This document shows, piece after piece, positions 8,661-16,900 of a stretch of DNA of 64,000 bases (position 1 is the stretch's first letter; every line of letters begins with the position of its first letter). Both the position numbers and the translations under genes were made by a program. The DNA comes from Vibrio sp. DW001 (GTDB taxonomy: Bacteria > Pseudomonadota > Gammaproteobacteria > Enterobacterales > Vibrionaceae): positions 2,914,001 to 2,978,000 of the forward strand of contig NZ_CP091975.1 in NCBI RefSeq assembly GCF_029016285.1, in the 5' to 3' direction. The notes under the pieces are model-generated. The model did not search any database. It was given only the letters and a program-made list of their open reading frames with translations, and was not told the origin of the DNA.

Positions 8661-8804
8661 TAGGGTCTGTTATTCTTTCGAGGTTATTTTGCAGCGAATT
8701 GTTAAGAGGTCTTTGCTTAGAATGACTAAACTACAAACCTCTCACCGCGATTAAAACGCTTTTATCTCGAACAAAATGTGACCACGAAAGATCAACAGAC
8801 CCTA
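8661..8804. mobile_element. MITE-like element with ~31-bp terminal inverted repeats
   Basis: The left end TAGGGTCTGTTATTCTTTCG and the right end, read on the other strand, TAGGGTCTGTTGATCTTTCG, agree at 18 of 20 positions, and the match continues imperfectly (GGT...TTTTG) for about 31 bp. The 144-bp unit has no coding capacity. Both ends begin with TA, which would fit a TA target duplication as used by IS630/mariner-type transposases. The right end overlaps the last codon of treC and provides its TAG. No transposase of this kind is in the window; the mobile nature is inferred from structure. Confidence 0.6.
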
Positions 8805-10475
8805 ATGGTTGATTAAAACAACTCGTGTTTCGTAGGGTCGTAATGACAACTCTCTTTCAACAACGAGGCAGAGAACATCACTATAATTACCTATCAAATA
8901 CTGCGCATTAACCAAGTCAATATGTCCTGGTAATGCACATTCTGTTGGTTCTGTGTAGTAATTATTTACGCAGATAAGCGTCTGTTCTTTGTTGCGACGT
9001 GCATAGCAGAAAATCTGTTTGTCATCAGGCATCAAATCTACATAATCACCGTCAGTAATTACCTGAATGTTTTTACGCAGCGAGAGTAGCTTCTTATAAA
9101 AATGAAACACTGAATCAGGTGAGCTGACCGCCAAATCAGCATTGACTTCAACGTAATTTGGAGCAATGCCTAACCACGGATTTGCTTTAGAGAATCCCGC
9201 AAACGCCTTGTTATTCCATTGCATCGGTGCCCTAGAATTATCTCTCGACTTGTGAGACAGAATATCCAACATAGCGTCCATATCAACACCTCGTTCGTTA
9301 ACCATGATGTCATAGATATTGGTACTTTCTACATCACGATATTGCTCTATCGAAGTGTACTTCGGGTTCGTCATCCCGATTTCTTCACCTTGATAGATAT
9401 ACGGTGTTCCTTGCATCATATGTATAGAGGTAGCCAGCATTTTGGCGGATTCAATTCGGTACTCTGTATCATTACCTAAACGGCTGACGATACGAGGCTG
9501 ATCATGGTTACACCAAAACAACGCCCCCCAACCTTTCCCGTTCAACCCTCTTTGCCAATGATTAAATATCCGTTTTAATTCTATAAAATCAAATGATGTT
9601 TTAGTCCATTTATCACCGTTGTTATAGTCAACTTTCAAATGATGGAAGTTAAACACCATAGACAACTCTTTCTGATCTAAGGATGAGTACTGCTGGCAGT
9701 GTTCCAGATTGGTCGATGACATTTCTCCCACGGTTACACTACCGTATTTCTGAAAAACATCCCGGCTGATCTCTTGAAGGTATGCGTGTACCTTAGGTCC
9801 ATCGGTATAAAAACGACGCCCATCACCAGCATAATCATCAGGGAAATCTTGTTGTTTAGATATCAGGTTAATGACATCTAAACGGAATCCATCTATACCC
9901 TTTTCTGCCCAAAAACTGATCACATCTTTAACTTCTTGACGAACTTTAGGGTTTTCCCAATTCAAATCCGCTTGTTCTTTAGCAAATAGGTGCAAGTAAT
10001 ATTGATCTGTTTTCTGGTCTAGCTCCCACGCATTGCCGCCAAACTTGGATTCCCAATTGGTTGGGGCTTGCCCTTCTATTGGGTCCTTCCAGATATAGTA
10101 ATCTCGATACTCACTCTCTTTGTTACCAAGTGCAGCTTGAAACCACTTATGTTCTGTTGACGTATGATTTACGACAATATCCATGATTATACGAATACCT
10201 TTTTGATGCGCTATAGCAAGCAATTCGTCAAAATCGGCCATGGTTCCAAATTCTGGGTTGATAGCGTAATAGTCTGAAATATCATAGCCATTATCTATCA
10301 TTGGAGACTGATAAACCGGCGTCAGCCAAATAGCATCAACGCCCAAAAGTTTAAGGTAATCAAGTTTACTCGTTATGCCTTTTATATCCCCAGTACCTTT
10401 TGATCCACTATCACAAAAGCTTTTAGGATAGATTTGATAAATTGCTGCGGTACGCCACCACTCTGCCGTATTCAT
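8802..10475 (-). CDS. treC: Trehalose-6-phosphate hydrolase TreC
   Basis: 557-aa cytosolic GH13 enzyme that splits trehalose-6-phosphate, made by TreB, into glucose and glucose-6-phosphate. The nucleophile D200 (GIDGFRLDVIN), acid/base E251 (TVGEMSS) and D325 (CNHDQPR) are present, as is VVNHTS at 102-107. The start at MNTAEWWR is preferred over an ATG two codons earlier because GAGAG then sits six bases upstream. It follows treB after 62 bp. The stop codon TAG is formed by the terminal repeat of the MITE-like element, so the extreme C-terminus may be altered. Confidence 0.96.
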   Translation of the reverse strand: MNTAEWWRTAAIYQIYPKSFCDSGSKGTGDIKGITSKLDYLKLLGVDAIWLTPVYQSPMIDNGYDISDYYAINPEFGTMADFDELLAIAHQKGIRIIMDIVVNHTSTEHKWFQAALGNKESEYRDYYIWKDPIEGQAPTNWESKFGGNAWELDQKTDQYYLHLFAKEQADLNWENPKVRQEVKDVISFWAEKGIDGFRLDVINLISKQQDFPDDYAGDGRRFYTDGPKVHAYLQEISRDVFQKYGSVTVGEMSSTNLEHCQQYSSLDQKELSMVFNFHHLKVDYNNGDKWTKTSFDFIELKRIFNHWQRGLNGKGWGALFWCNHDQPRIVSRLGNDTEYRIESAKMLATSIHMMQGTPYIYQGEEIGMTNPKYTSIEQYRDVESTNIYDIMVNERGVDMDAMLDILSHKSRDNSRAPMQWNNKAFAGFSKANPWLGIAPNYVEVNADLAVSSPDSVFHFYKKLLSLRKNIQVITDGDYVDLMPDDKQIFCYARRNKEQTLICVNNYYTEPTECALPGHIDLVNAQYLIGNYSDVLCLVVERELSLRPYETRVVLINH

Positions 10476-10537
10476 AATCATCTCTCTACATTATCTTTAC
10501 AAAAACGGAGTGGCCAATCTGACCACGCCAAAAGAGC

Positions 10538-11962
10538 TTATGCACTAGCGACTTCTAATTCGCCTTTTAACTGTGCTCGTTTGTAGAAAAATAGAGTCAA
10601 TGTTATAGGTAGTAAGATGGCAACCAACATGGCAATGGCGTATATCGTCCAGTATTGAGGTTGAATAGAAAGGATTCCGGGTAAGCCACCAACACCTATC
10701 CCGTTAGCCATTACGCCAGCACTACCACAAATTGCCGCTGCAACCGCTGACCCAACCATCGCACTTAGCATTGGGAATTTATACTTTAGATTGATGCCGT
10801 ACATTGCAGGTTCTGTTACACCTAAATAGGCAGAGATTGCCGCTGGCACAGATATATCACGTTCACCATTTTTACGGCTGATGATGATGATACCGACGAC
10901 CGCAGAAGCTTGTGCAATATTAGAAAGTGCGATAAGTGGCCAAATCGGTGTTCCGCCAAGCTCTTGCATCAATTGCAGGTCAACTGCATTAGTCGTATGG
11001 TGAACACCCGTAATAACAAGTGGCGCGTACAAGAAGCCGAATACCATAGCACCAAGTATGGCGAAATCGCCCGTCATCGCCACTTTCGCTGCAAACGCGA
11101 CACCATTACCTATAACGCGTCCAAAAGGACCAATTAGGGCATGCGCAAGTACGACCGAAAGAATAATAGACACAAACGGTACGACAACAAGGTACAAATA
11201 CGATGGGACAATTCGCTTAAGATTTGTTTCAATGAAAGCCAGTGCTACACCTGCAAGCATCGCTGGGATAACCTGAGCTTGATAACCTACTTTTTCGATA
11301 ACAAACAACCCAAAATCCCATACCTCTGGAGCCGCTTTACCTATCATGTAAGCATTCATCAGTTGCGGTGACACTAAGGTAACACCAAGTGTAATACCAA
11401 GTATCGGTGTTCCACCTAGCTTCTTAACCGTGGACCAACAAACCCCAACAGGGAGGAAGAAAAATATCGCTTCACCGATCAACCATAAAAACGAATGTAC
11501 CGTCGCCCAAAACTGACTGATCTGCGTTAGGGTTTGGCCATCGAACATCTTGATGTCGCCAATGACATTCCTAAAACCTAAGATCAAACCACCAGTGATA
11601 ATAGCGGGTAGTAGAGGCACAAAAATTTCGGCTAAATGGGAGATGCCTCTCTCTAAGATATTCATATTTTGACGAGCCGCCACTTTTGCTTCATCTTTCG
11701 ACGAGGATGACTGGCCCGTCATTTCGATTAGTACTTTATATACCTCATCGACTTCCGTTCCAATCACAACTTGAAATTGACCCGCATTAGTAAAGCAACC
11801 TTTTACTATTTTTAAGGCTTCTAGACCTTTAACATCTGCGATTTCAGTGTCTTGCAATACAAAGCGTAAACGCGTTAGACAGTGACTTACACTGGCTATA
11901 TTATCTCCACCACCTACTAACTTTATAAGACGTGCAATATCTTCTCTTGCAATATTACTCAT
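10538..11962 (-). CDS. treB: PTS trehalose transporter EIIBC TreB
   Basis: 474-aa membrane component that imports trehalose with phosphorylation to trehalose-6-phosphate. The EIIB domain (about 1-85) has the phospho-accepting Cys28 in SHCLTRLRF; the EIIC domain (about 105-470) has around ten helices and the family's GVTEPAMYG motif. There is no EIIA domain, so phosphate would come from a glucose-type EIIA encoded elsewhere. The start MSNIAREDIARL has AAGGG about ten bases upstream; a GTG three codons earlier is the alternative. First gene of treBC, behind two operators. Confidence 0.96.
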   Translation of the reverse strand: MSNIAREDIARLIKLVGGGDNIASVSHCLTRLRFVLQDTEIADVKGLEALKIVKGCFTNAGQFQVVIGTEVDEVYKVLIEMTGQSSSSKDEAKVAARQNMNILERGISHLAEIFVPLLPAIITGGLILGFRNVIGDIKMFDGQTLTQISQFWATVHSFLWLIGEAIFFFLPVGVCWSTVKKLGGTPILGITLGVTLVSPQLMNAYMIGKAAPEVWDFGLFVIEKVGYQAQVIPAMLAGVALAFIETNLKRIVPSYLYLVVVPFVSIILSVVLAHALIGPFGRVIGNGVAFAAKVAMTGDFAILGAMVFGFLYAPLVITGVHHTTNAVDLQLMQELGGTPIWPLIALSNIAQASAVVGIIIISRKNGERDISVPAAISAYLGVTEPAMYGINLKYKFPMLSAMVGSAVAAAICGSAGVMANGIGVGGLPGILSIQPQYWTIYAIAMLVAILLPITLTLFFYKRAQLKGELEVASA

Positions 11963-12064
11963 TATTCTCACCCTTTTATAACTTATTAAAGTCTATACCA
12001 AACCCCAAAAAATTAACGCTTACCATCACCGGTATTGGGGTTGAAAAATAAACCAAATTATTAA

Positions 12065-12078
12065 TGGGAACATTCCCA
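12065..12078. promoter_or_regulatory. TreR-type operator O1 upstream of treB
   Basis: TGGGAACATTCCCA, a perfect 14-bp palindrome typical of LacI-family operators, lies about 100 bp upstream of the treB start. A second copy lies 54 bp away. Confidence 0.75.
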
Positions 12079-12118
12079 CTTACGGCAAGTATAATGCCTC
12101 ACTATATGTAAATATAAA

Positions 12119-12132
12119 TGGGAACAGTCCCA
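12119..12132. promoter_or_regulatory. TreR-type operator O2 between treB and treR
   Basis: TGGGAACAGTCCCA is the same palindrome as the site at 12065 with one changed base. The centre-to-centre distance of 54 bp is close to five helical turns, which allows two repressor dimers on one face of the DNA. An AT-rich promoter region lies between the two sites. Confidence 0.75.
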
Positions 12133-12197
12133 TTAATTGAGCAAAGTCACACCTGTTCTTATTTATATCAATATAAACAATAGGTTAAATATTCTGG

Positions 12198-13145
12198 TTA
12201 ATTAATTGGGATTTGAGTGATATGTTTTTCAGTTTTATCCCCTAAAAGCTGAGATATCAGCATGTTAGCGGCATAACGGCCCGCTTCCTCATAGCCAGGG
12301 TCAACGCTAAACGTGTTAGGAAAAAGAAAGGAAAGTAGTTGGTTGCCACCCACACCAGTCACCATCACTTCATCGCGTGATAGTTCTTGTAATCTTTTAA
12401 TTACACCTAAGGCTAAGGTGTCACTGGCACAAGCAATCGCTTGAGTTTGCTCGTTTAAAATTGAATCGACCTGTTGGTAAGCACTTTCGTGACTCAATTG
12501 TCCGGTGCTATAACAAGGCGTAATGCCGTTCTTTTTACACCAATCTATATAGGCATTTAGACGGGTCTCACCGGTTGATTTATCACTTATATCAACACCG
12601 ATATAAGTAACTTCCGATAATGAATGGTTCTTTATATGCTCCAGTGCTTTAATAATCACACCCGCGCTATCGTAATCGACCGACGAGATACCTTCCACAT
12701 CCATAGCAATGACGACGATTTTGCTTTTCCATTCAACTAGACGGGAAATATCACAGCCAGTAAAACCAAAAAGGATAACACCATCAACATTTCGCTTTTT
12801 AAGTACGTCTAGATGATCGTTGGTTTTATCTTTATCAAACTGACTCTCCATAATAACTACATCGTAACCGGCACTATAAAGTGTATCGAGAATACTACTG
12901 ACGGCTCGATTTTCGGAAGGAGAATCGAGCCGAGAAATAATGACACCTACAACCTTTTGGCTGCCTCCGCGCATAGACTGTGCTGATTTTGACGGCACAT
13001 AACCAGAATCTGCAATTATCTTCTCTACCCGTTCACGGGTATCAGGCTTCACTTTAGGATCATTGGTTAACACACGAGAAACCGTTGACTTACCAACACC
13101 AGAAAGTTTCGCAATATCATGAATAGTCAGTTTTTTTGTTGGCAT
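12198..13145 (-). CDS. treR: Trehalose operon repressor TreR (LacI family)
   Basis: 315-aa regulator with an N-terminal LacI helix-turn-helix (about 6-29; LTIHDIAKLSGVGKSTVSRV) and a periplasmic-binding-protein-like effector domain. Its position next to treBC and the two TGGGAAC palindromes point to TreR, whose inducer in E. coli is trehalose-6-phosphate. The start ATG overlaps the stop of the MliC-like gene (TGATG), so it is read from the gmhB side and is not divergent from its target. A TTG one codon earlier is possible but less likely. Confidence 0.92.
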   Translation of the reverse strand: MPTKKLTIHDIAKLSGVGKSTVSRVLTNDPKVKPDTRERVEKIIADSGYVPSKSAQSMRGGSQKVVGVIISRLDSPSENRAVSSILDTLYSAGYDVVIMESQFDKDKTNDHLDVLKKRNVDGVILFGFTGCDISRLVEWKSKIVVIAMDVEGISSVDYDSAGVIIKALEHIKNHSLSEVTYIGVDISDKSTGETRLNAYIDWCKKNGITPCYSTGQLSHESAYQQVDSILNEQTQAIACASDTLALGVIKRLQELSRDEVMVTGVGGNQLLSFLFPNTFSVDPGYEEAGRYAANMLISQLLGDKTEKHITQIPIN

Positions 13146-13441
13146 CAATTCATTACCTGATCGCAGTTCACAACCGTATCAAAACTAAGTGTCAACATAG
13201 CTCGTGTCCCCTTTAGCCAAAGCAACAATTCACGTTCTGTGTTTTGATATTTGCTTCCAGAAGCCGCTGGAACTTGTTTTAGTGCGATACGTTTATGCGC
13301 CATGACTATTTCTGCTGTATTTTCGTCTATAGTTGACACCGTAAACTGCGTTCCGTTATTGCAAACATAGAAGGGTTCTACGGTAGAACTACATCCAACC
13401 AACACCATAATTATTGAAATAAAAAACCACTTTATATTCAC
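13145..13441 (-). CDS. MliC-like lipoprotein (C-type lysozyme inhibitor domain)
   Basis: 98-aa lipoprotein. Starting at GTG 13441 (AAAGG seven bases upstream) gives a signal peptide with lipobox LVGC and Cys17. The remaining 80 residues fit the MliC domain: YVCNNGTQFTVS, then MAHKRIALKQVPAASGSKY and a paired C-terminal cysteine. MliC proteins block host C-type lysozymes at the outer membrane. The frame stays open 23 codons further upstream, but that would bury the signal peptide and overlap gmhB. It sits 10 bp after gmhB and overlaps treR by one base. Confidence 0.8.
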   Translation of the reverse strand: MNIKWFFISIIMVLVGCSSTVEPFYVCNNGTQFTVSTIDENTAEIVMAHKRIALKQVPAASGSKYQNTERELLLWLKGTRAMLTLSFDTVVNCDQVMN

Positions 13442-13451
13442 ACTAAAACCT

Positions 13452-14006
13452 TTATATCTGTTCAAGGTATGCTGGTACGTCTTTAATACTGTTAAGTACA
13501 GTCGAGGCAATAGACGTTCCCTTGTCTGTCACTGGTTTTCCAGTTCTGACTAATATTTTAGTACCAACACCAGCTGCTTCCGCAGCCATCATGTCTTCCG
13601 CTTTATCACCGACCATAACCGAGTTCTTCATGTCGATCTTTAAGAAATCGCGCGCAGAAAGAAACATACCAGGTTTGGGTTTACGGCAATCACAATCTTG
13701 CTTATATTCACCAATTCCATGCTCTGGATGGTGCATGCAGTAATAGATCCCATCGAAATCAACGCCATTGTCGACGAAGTTCCAATCCATCCACTCAGTT
13801 AATGAGAGAAACCGGTCTTCGCTAAACAACCCACGGGCAACACCGGATTGGTTCGTGACCAAAACCAAAAGATACCCCATCTGTTGTAGTTTTTGGGTCG
13901 CTTCAAAGACACCGTCGATGAATTCAAAATCATGCTCATCATGTACGTAACCATGATCGACATTAATCACACCGTCTCGGTCTAAAAACACAGCAGGTTT
14001 AACCAA
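13452..14006 (-). CDS. gmhB: D-glycero-beta-D-manno-heptose 1,7-bisphosphate 7-phosphatase GmhB
   Basis: 184-aa HAD-family phosphatase that makes heptose-1-phosphate for the ADP-heptose of the LPS inner core. The nucleophile and acid Asp9 and Asp11 (FLDRDGVIN), the threonine of VTNQSG, and [11 protein letters not shown] are present. The zinc-binding loop appears as CMHHPEHG...CDCRKPKPG. It is the first gene of a gmhB, MliC-like, treR run and is divergent from metN, the gmhB-metN neighbourhood being common in gammaproteobacteria. Confidence 0.96.
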   Translation of the reverse strand: MVKPAVFLDRDGVINVDHGYVHDEHDFEFIDGVFEATQKLQQMGYLLVLVTNQSGVARGLFSEDRFLSLTEWMDWNFVDNGVDFDGIYYCMHHPEHGIGEYKQDCDCRKPKPGMFLSARDFLKIDMKNSVMVGDKAEDMMAAEAAGVGTKILVRTGKPVTDKGTSIASTVLNSIKDVPAYLEQI

Positions 14007-14158
14007 AGCGTTATCCTCATTAGATATTTAGATCGAAATTATTGCACGCTTTGCAGCGCTAATCACCATTTATCCTCAAATAACAAGGTTCGTTTCGTGT
14101 CGTTTTATTGCGTTTAGAACGTCGTAACACCCAAATAACACGCTGCAAATAGAGCTAC

Positions 14159-14174
14159 AGACGTCTAGACGTAA
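14159..14174. promoter_or_regulatory. Tandem MetJ boxes upstream of metN
   Basis: AGACGTCT followed at once by AGACGTAA: two adjacent 8-bp met boxes, the first a perfect match to the MetJ consensus. They lie just upstream of the metN promoter hexamers, so SAM-MetJ would repress metNIQ. Confidence 0.88.
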
Positions 14175-14183
14175 AAATATCTA

Positions 14184-14215
14184 TTGACATAAAAACGTGA
14201 TGGCCCTAGCATAAT
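14184..14215 (+). promoter_or_regulatory. Likely sigma-70 promoter of metNIQ
   Basis: A perfect -35 TTGACA (14184-14189) is followed, 17 bases later, by TAGCAT (14207-14212); the overlapping CATAAT at 14210-14215 has a longer 20-base spacing. It lies 10 bp downstream of the met boxes and about 60 bp before metN. Confidence 0.6.
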
Positions 14216-14274
14216 CTACAGTTTAGAAAGTTAACCATTACTTTATTCTAATTATCCTGATTAGGTTTTATTAC

Positions 14275-15309
14275 ATGATTAAAATCAGCAACGTTAACAA
14301 GGTGTTCTATCAAGGCGAAAAAGAAATACACGCCTTAAAAGAGATAAACCTAACCGTTCCACAAGGCAACATATTTGGTGTTATAGGTTCCTCCGGTGCA
14401 GGAAAAAGTACACTTATCCGTTGTGTAAACATGTTAGAAGCCCCTACACAGGGTAACGTTGTCGTTGACGGAGTCGATTTGACTCAGTTATCTAAATCAG
14501 AGTTAAGCGAAGCTCGTCGCAATATTGGTATGATATTTCAACACTTTAACTTGCTCTCTTCTCGCACTGTTTTTAATAATATTGCCCTTCCTCTAGAGCT
14601 TGCAGGCATAAGCAAAGAGAAAATAAACGCCAAAGTTTCCGAGTTACTATCTTTGGTGGGACTAGAGGATAAGCGAGACACCTATCCAGCCAATCTAAGT
14701 GGTGGTCAAAAACAACGTGTCGCCATAGCAAGAGCGTTAGCATCTGACCCTAAAGTCTTGCTATGTGACGAAGCCACCAGCGCGTTAGACCCAGCAACTA
14801 CACAATCAATTCTTGAATTACTGAAAGAGATCAACCGTAAACTGAACATAACGATTCTACTCATTACTCACGAAATGGACGTTGTTAAAGGCATATGTCA
14901 TCAAGTCGCTATCATAGGAGACGGTGAACTTGTCGAAAAAGGCACGGTTGGTGAAATTTTTGCTCACCCGAAAACAGAACTTGCGCACAGTTTTATTCGC
15001 TCTACGTTAGACCTCTCTATTCCAGAGGATTACCAATCTAGGCTACAGCCAGATCGTATTGACGGAACGCATCCGCTCGTCAGGCTTGAATTTACTGGAG
15101 AGACAGTAGATGCCCCGGTTATGAGCCAGATTTCTCGTCAGTTTAATATCGATGTCAGTATCTTAAGTTCCGACCTAGATTACGCAGGTGGTGTTAAGTT
15201 CGGAATGATGGTCGCTGAGTTATTTGGCTCAGAAGAAGATGACAATGCAGCGATTAAATTTTTAGAAGAACACAAAGTTAAAGTAGAGGTGCTTGGTTAT
15301 GTCCTTTGA
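14275..15309 (+). CDS. metN: Methionine ABC transporter ATP-binding protein MetN
   Basis: 344-aa ATPase of the D-/L-methionine importer MetNIQ. Walker [10 protein letters not shown] is at 38-46, with Q-loop FQHFNLL, signature LSGGQKQR and Walker [13 protein letters not shown]. The C-terminal NIL domain (about 265-340) senses cytoplasmic methionine and shuts the transporter. The gene overlaps metI by 11 bases. Confidence 0.97.
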   Translation: MIKISNVNKVFYQGEKEIHALKEINLTVPQGNIFGVIGSSGAGKSTLIRCVNMLEAPTQGNVVVDGVDLTQLSKSELSEARRNIGMIFQHFNLLSSRTVFNNIALPLELAGISKEKINAKVSELLSLVGLEDKRDTYPANLSGGQKQRVAIARALASDPKVLLCDEATSALDPATTQSILELLKEINRKLNITILLITHEMDVVKGICHQVAIIGDGELVEKGTVGEIFAHPKTELAHSFIRSTLDLSIPEDYQSRLQPDRIDGTHPLVRLEFTGETVDAPVMSQISRQFNIDVSILSSDLDYAGGVKFGMMVAELFGSEEDDNAAIKFLEEHKVKVEVLGYVL

Positions 15310-15976
15310 TTCTATTACTCAATGGTTAAGCTTCAATAGTGGTCTATTATTGGGCGCCACAGGTGAAACGCTCTATATGGTTGCCGTTTCTGGATTAGTC
15401 GGATTTGCAGTAGGTATTCCGTTAGGTGTTATCTTACACATCACCAAAAAAGGCGGGCTTGCGGAAAACACCAAATTAAATGGTGGCTTAGGCGCTGTTG
15501 TGAATATTGGCCGCTCAGTACCATTTCTAGTCCTAATGGTCGCTATCATCCCAGTAACAAAGCTTTTAGTTGGTACGTTTATCGGCACAACAGCCGCCAT
15601 CGTTCCTCTGACCATAGGTGCGATCCCCTTTGTTGCCCGTCTAATTGAAGGCGCATTACTTGAAGTCCCGGGTGGCCTTGTAGAGGCCGCACAATCTATG
15701 GGAGCAACACCCATGCAAATCATTACTAAGGTACTGCTTCCTGAAGCTCTGCCTACCATAATCAATGCAGTCACTATCACTTTAGTCACACTAGTAAGCT
15801 ACTCAGCCATGGCGGGTACTGTTGGTGGTGGAGGTCTAGGTGACGTCGCCATCCGCTACGGCTTTCATCGATATGATGTTGTCATCATGGCGGTCACCGT
15901 GGTGATGTTGATAGTACTGGTTCAAATAATTCAATCGATAGGTGATACATTCGTCCGTCGTGTAGACCACAGATAA
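15299..15976 (+). CDS. metI: Methionine ABC transporter permease MetI
   Basis: 225-aa inner-membrane permease with about five helices. The coupling motif [22 protein letters not shown] that contacts MetN lies near residues 125-145. The ATG at 15299 has AGAGGT eight bases upstream; a TTG two codons earlier is also open. It overlaps the end of metN by 11 bases and is followed by metQ after 31 bp. Confidence 0.96.
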   Translation: MSFDSITQWLSFNSGLLLGATGETLYMVAVSGLVGFAVGIPLGVILHITKKGGLAENTKLNGGLGAVVNIGRSVPFLVLMVAIIPVTKLLVGTFIGTTAAIVPLTIGAIPFVARLIEGALLEVPGGLVEAAQSMGATPMQIITKVLLPEALPTIINAVTITLVTLVSYSAMAGTVGGGGLGDVAIRYGFHRYDVVIMAVTVVMLIVLVQIIQSIGDTFVRRVDHR

Positions 15977-16007
15977 TAATAATCACAACAAACTAAGGAG
16001 AGGTAAC

Positions 16008-16817
16008 ATGAAATTTAATCTTAAGAATTTACTCATAACAGCAACAGCGGCATCAGCTCTGGTATTGGCAGGCTGCGGTGACAAAGAAGTGGATAGCAAC
16101 AAAATAAAAATCGGTGTAATGGCAGGTGCAGAAGCTCAAGTAGCTGAAGTAGCGGCAAAAGTAGCAAAAGAGAAATACAATTTAGATGTTGAACTCGTCA
16201 CGTTCACTGATTATGTTACGCCAAATGCTGCACTTGATGATGGTTCTGTAGATATCAATGCGTTCCAGCACAAACCTTATCTTGATCAACAGATTGCTGA
16301 CCGTGGCTACAAACTTGCTATCGCTGGTAACTCGTTTGTTTATCCTATTGCTGGTTACTCTAAGCAGGTGACATCCGTTGACCAGATCGCTGATGGCTCA
16401 CGTATCGCGGTCCCTAACGACCCAACTAACCTAGGTCGTTCATTGCTACTTCTTGAGCAACAAGGGTTGCTTAAACTACGTGCCGATACTGGCCTTTCTG
16501 GCACCATTCGCGATATCGTAGAGAATCCTAAAAACATCACTATCGTAGAGCTAGATGCAGCGCAACTTCCTCGCTCACTTGACGATGTTGCACTATCAAT
16601 AATCAACACGACCTATGCGAGCAGCATCGATCTAACACCAGAGAAAGACGGCATATTCGTAGAGGACAAAAAGTCTCCATACGTTAACCTGATTGTGGCT
16701 CGTACTGACAATGTCGATTCAGAAAAAGTACAAAACTTCGTAAAAGCGTACCAAACAGATGAAGTCTATAAAGCTGCATCTGAGATCTTTAAAGGTGGTG
16801 TAGTTAAGGGTTGGTAA
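16008..16817 (+). CDS. metQ: Methionine-binding lipoprotein MetQ
   Basis: 269-aa substrate-binding protein of MetNIQ, tethered to the inner membrane. The signal peptide ends in lipobox LAGC, so Cys23 is lipidated; the next residues GDKE give an Asp near +3, consistent with inner-membrane retention. The NlpA-family fold is clear from INAFQHKPYLDQQ and the DALS-like C-terminal half. A strong AAGGAGAGG ribosome-binding site precedes the ATG. Confidence 0.97.
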   Translation: MKFNLKNLLITATAASALVLAGCGDKEVDSNKIKIGVMAGAEAQVAEVAAKVAKEKYNLDVELVTFTDYVTPNAALDDGSVDINAFQHKPYLDQQIADRGYKLAIAGNSFVYPIAGYSKQVTSVDQIADGSRIAVPNDPTNLGRSLLLLEQQGLLKLRADTGLSGTIRDIVENPKNITIVELDAAQLPRSLDDVALSIINTTYASSIDLTPEKDGIFVEDKKSPYVNLIVARTDNVDSEKVQNFVKAYQTDEVYKAASEIFKGGVVKGW

Positions 16818-16853
16818 TAACCACTTTTCATTACCGTTTTAGACTCGATTAAT

Positions 16854-16891
16854 AAAAAGCCGAATGATGCATCACATCAGTTCGGCTTTTT
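16854..16891. terminator. Bidirectional terminator between metQ and the LuxR-hydrolase gene
   Basis: AAAAAGCCGAA (16854-16864) pairs with TTCGGCTTTTT (16881-16891), with T's or A's on both sides. It lies between two convergent genes and would serve both. Confidence 0.85.
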
Positions 16892-16900
16892 ATTTGCTCG

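Noticed and set aside
8661..8804. Reading the 8661-8804 inverted repeats as the treC terminator
   Set aside because: The repeats are 31 bp and about 80 bp apart with no T-run; this shape suits a mobile element better than a terminator.
15373..15789. 138-codon open frame opposite metI
   Set aside because: Antisense to a conserved permease; low-complexity Thr/Pro-rich composition typical of a shadow frame.
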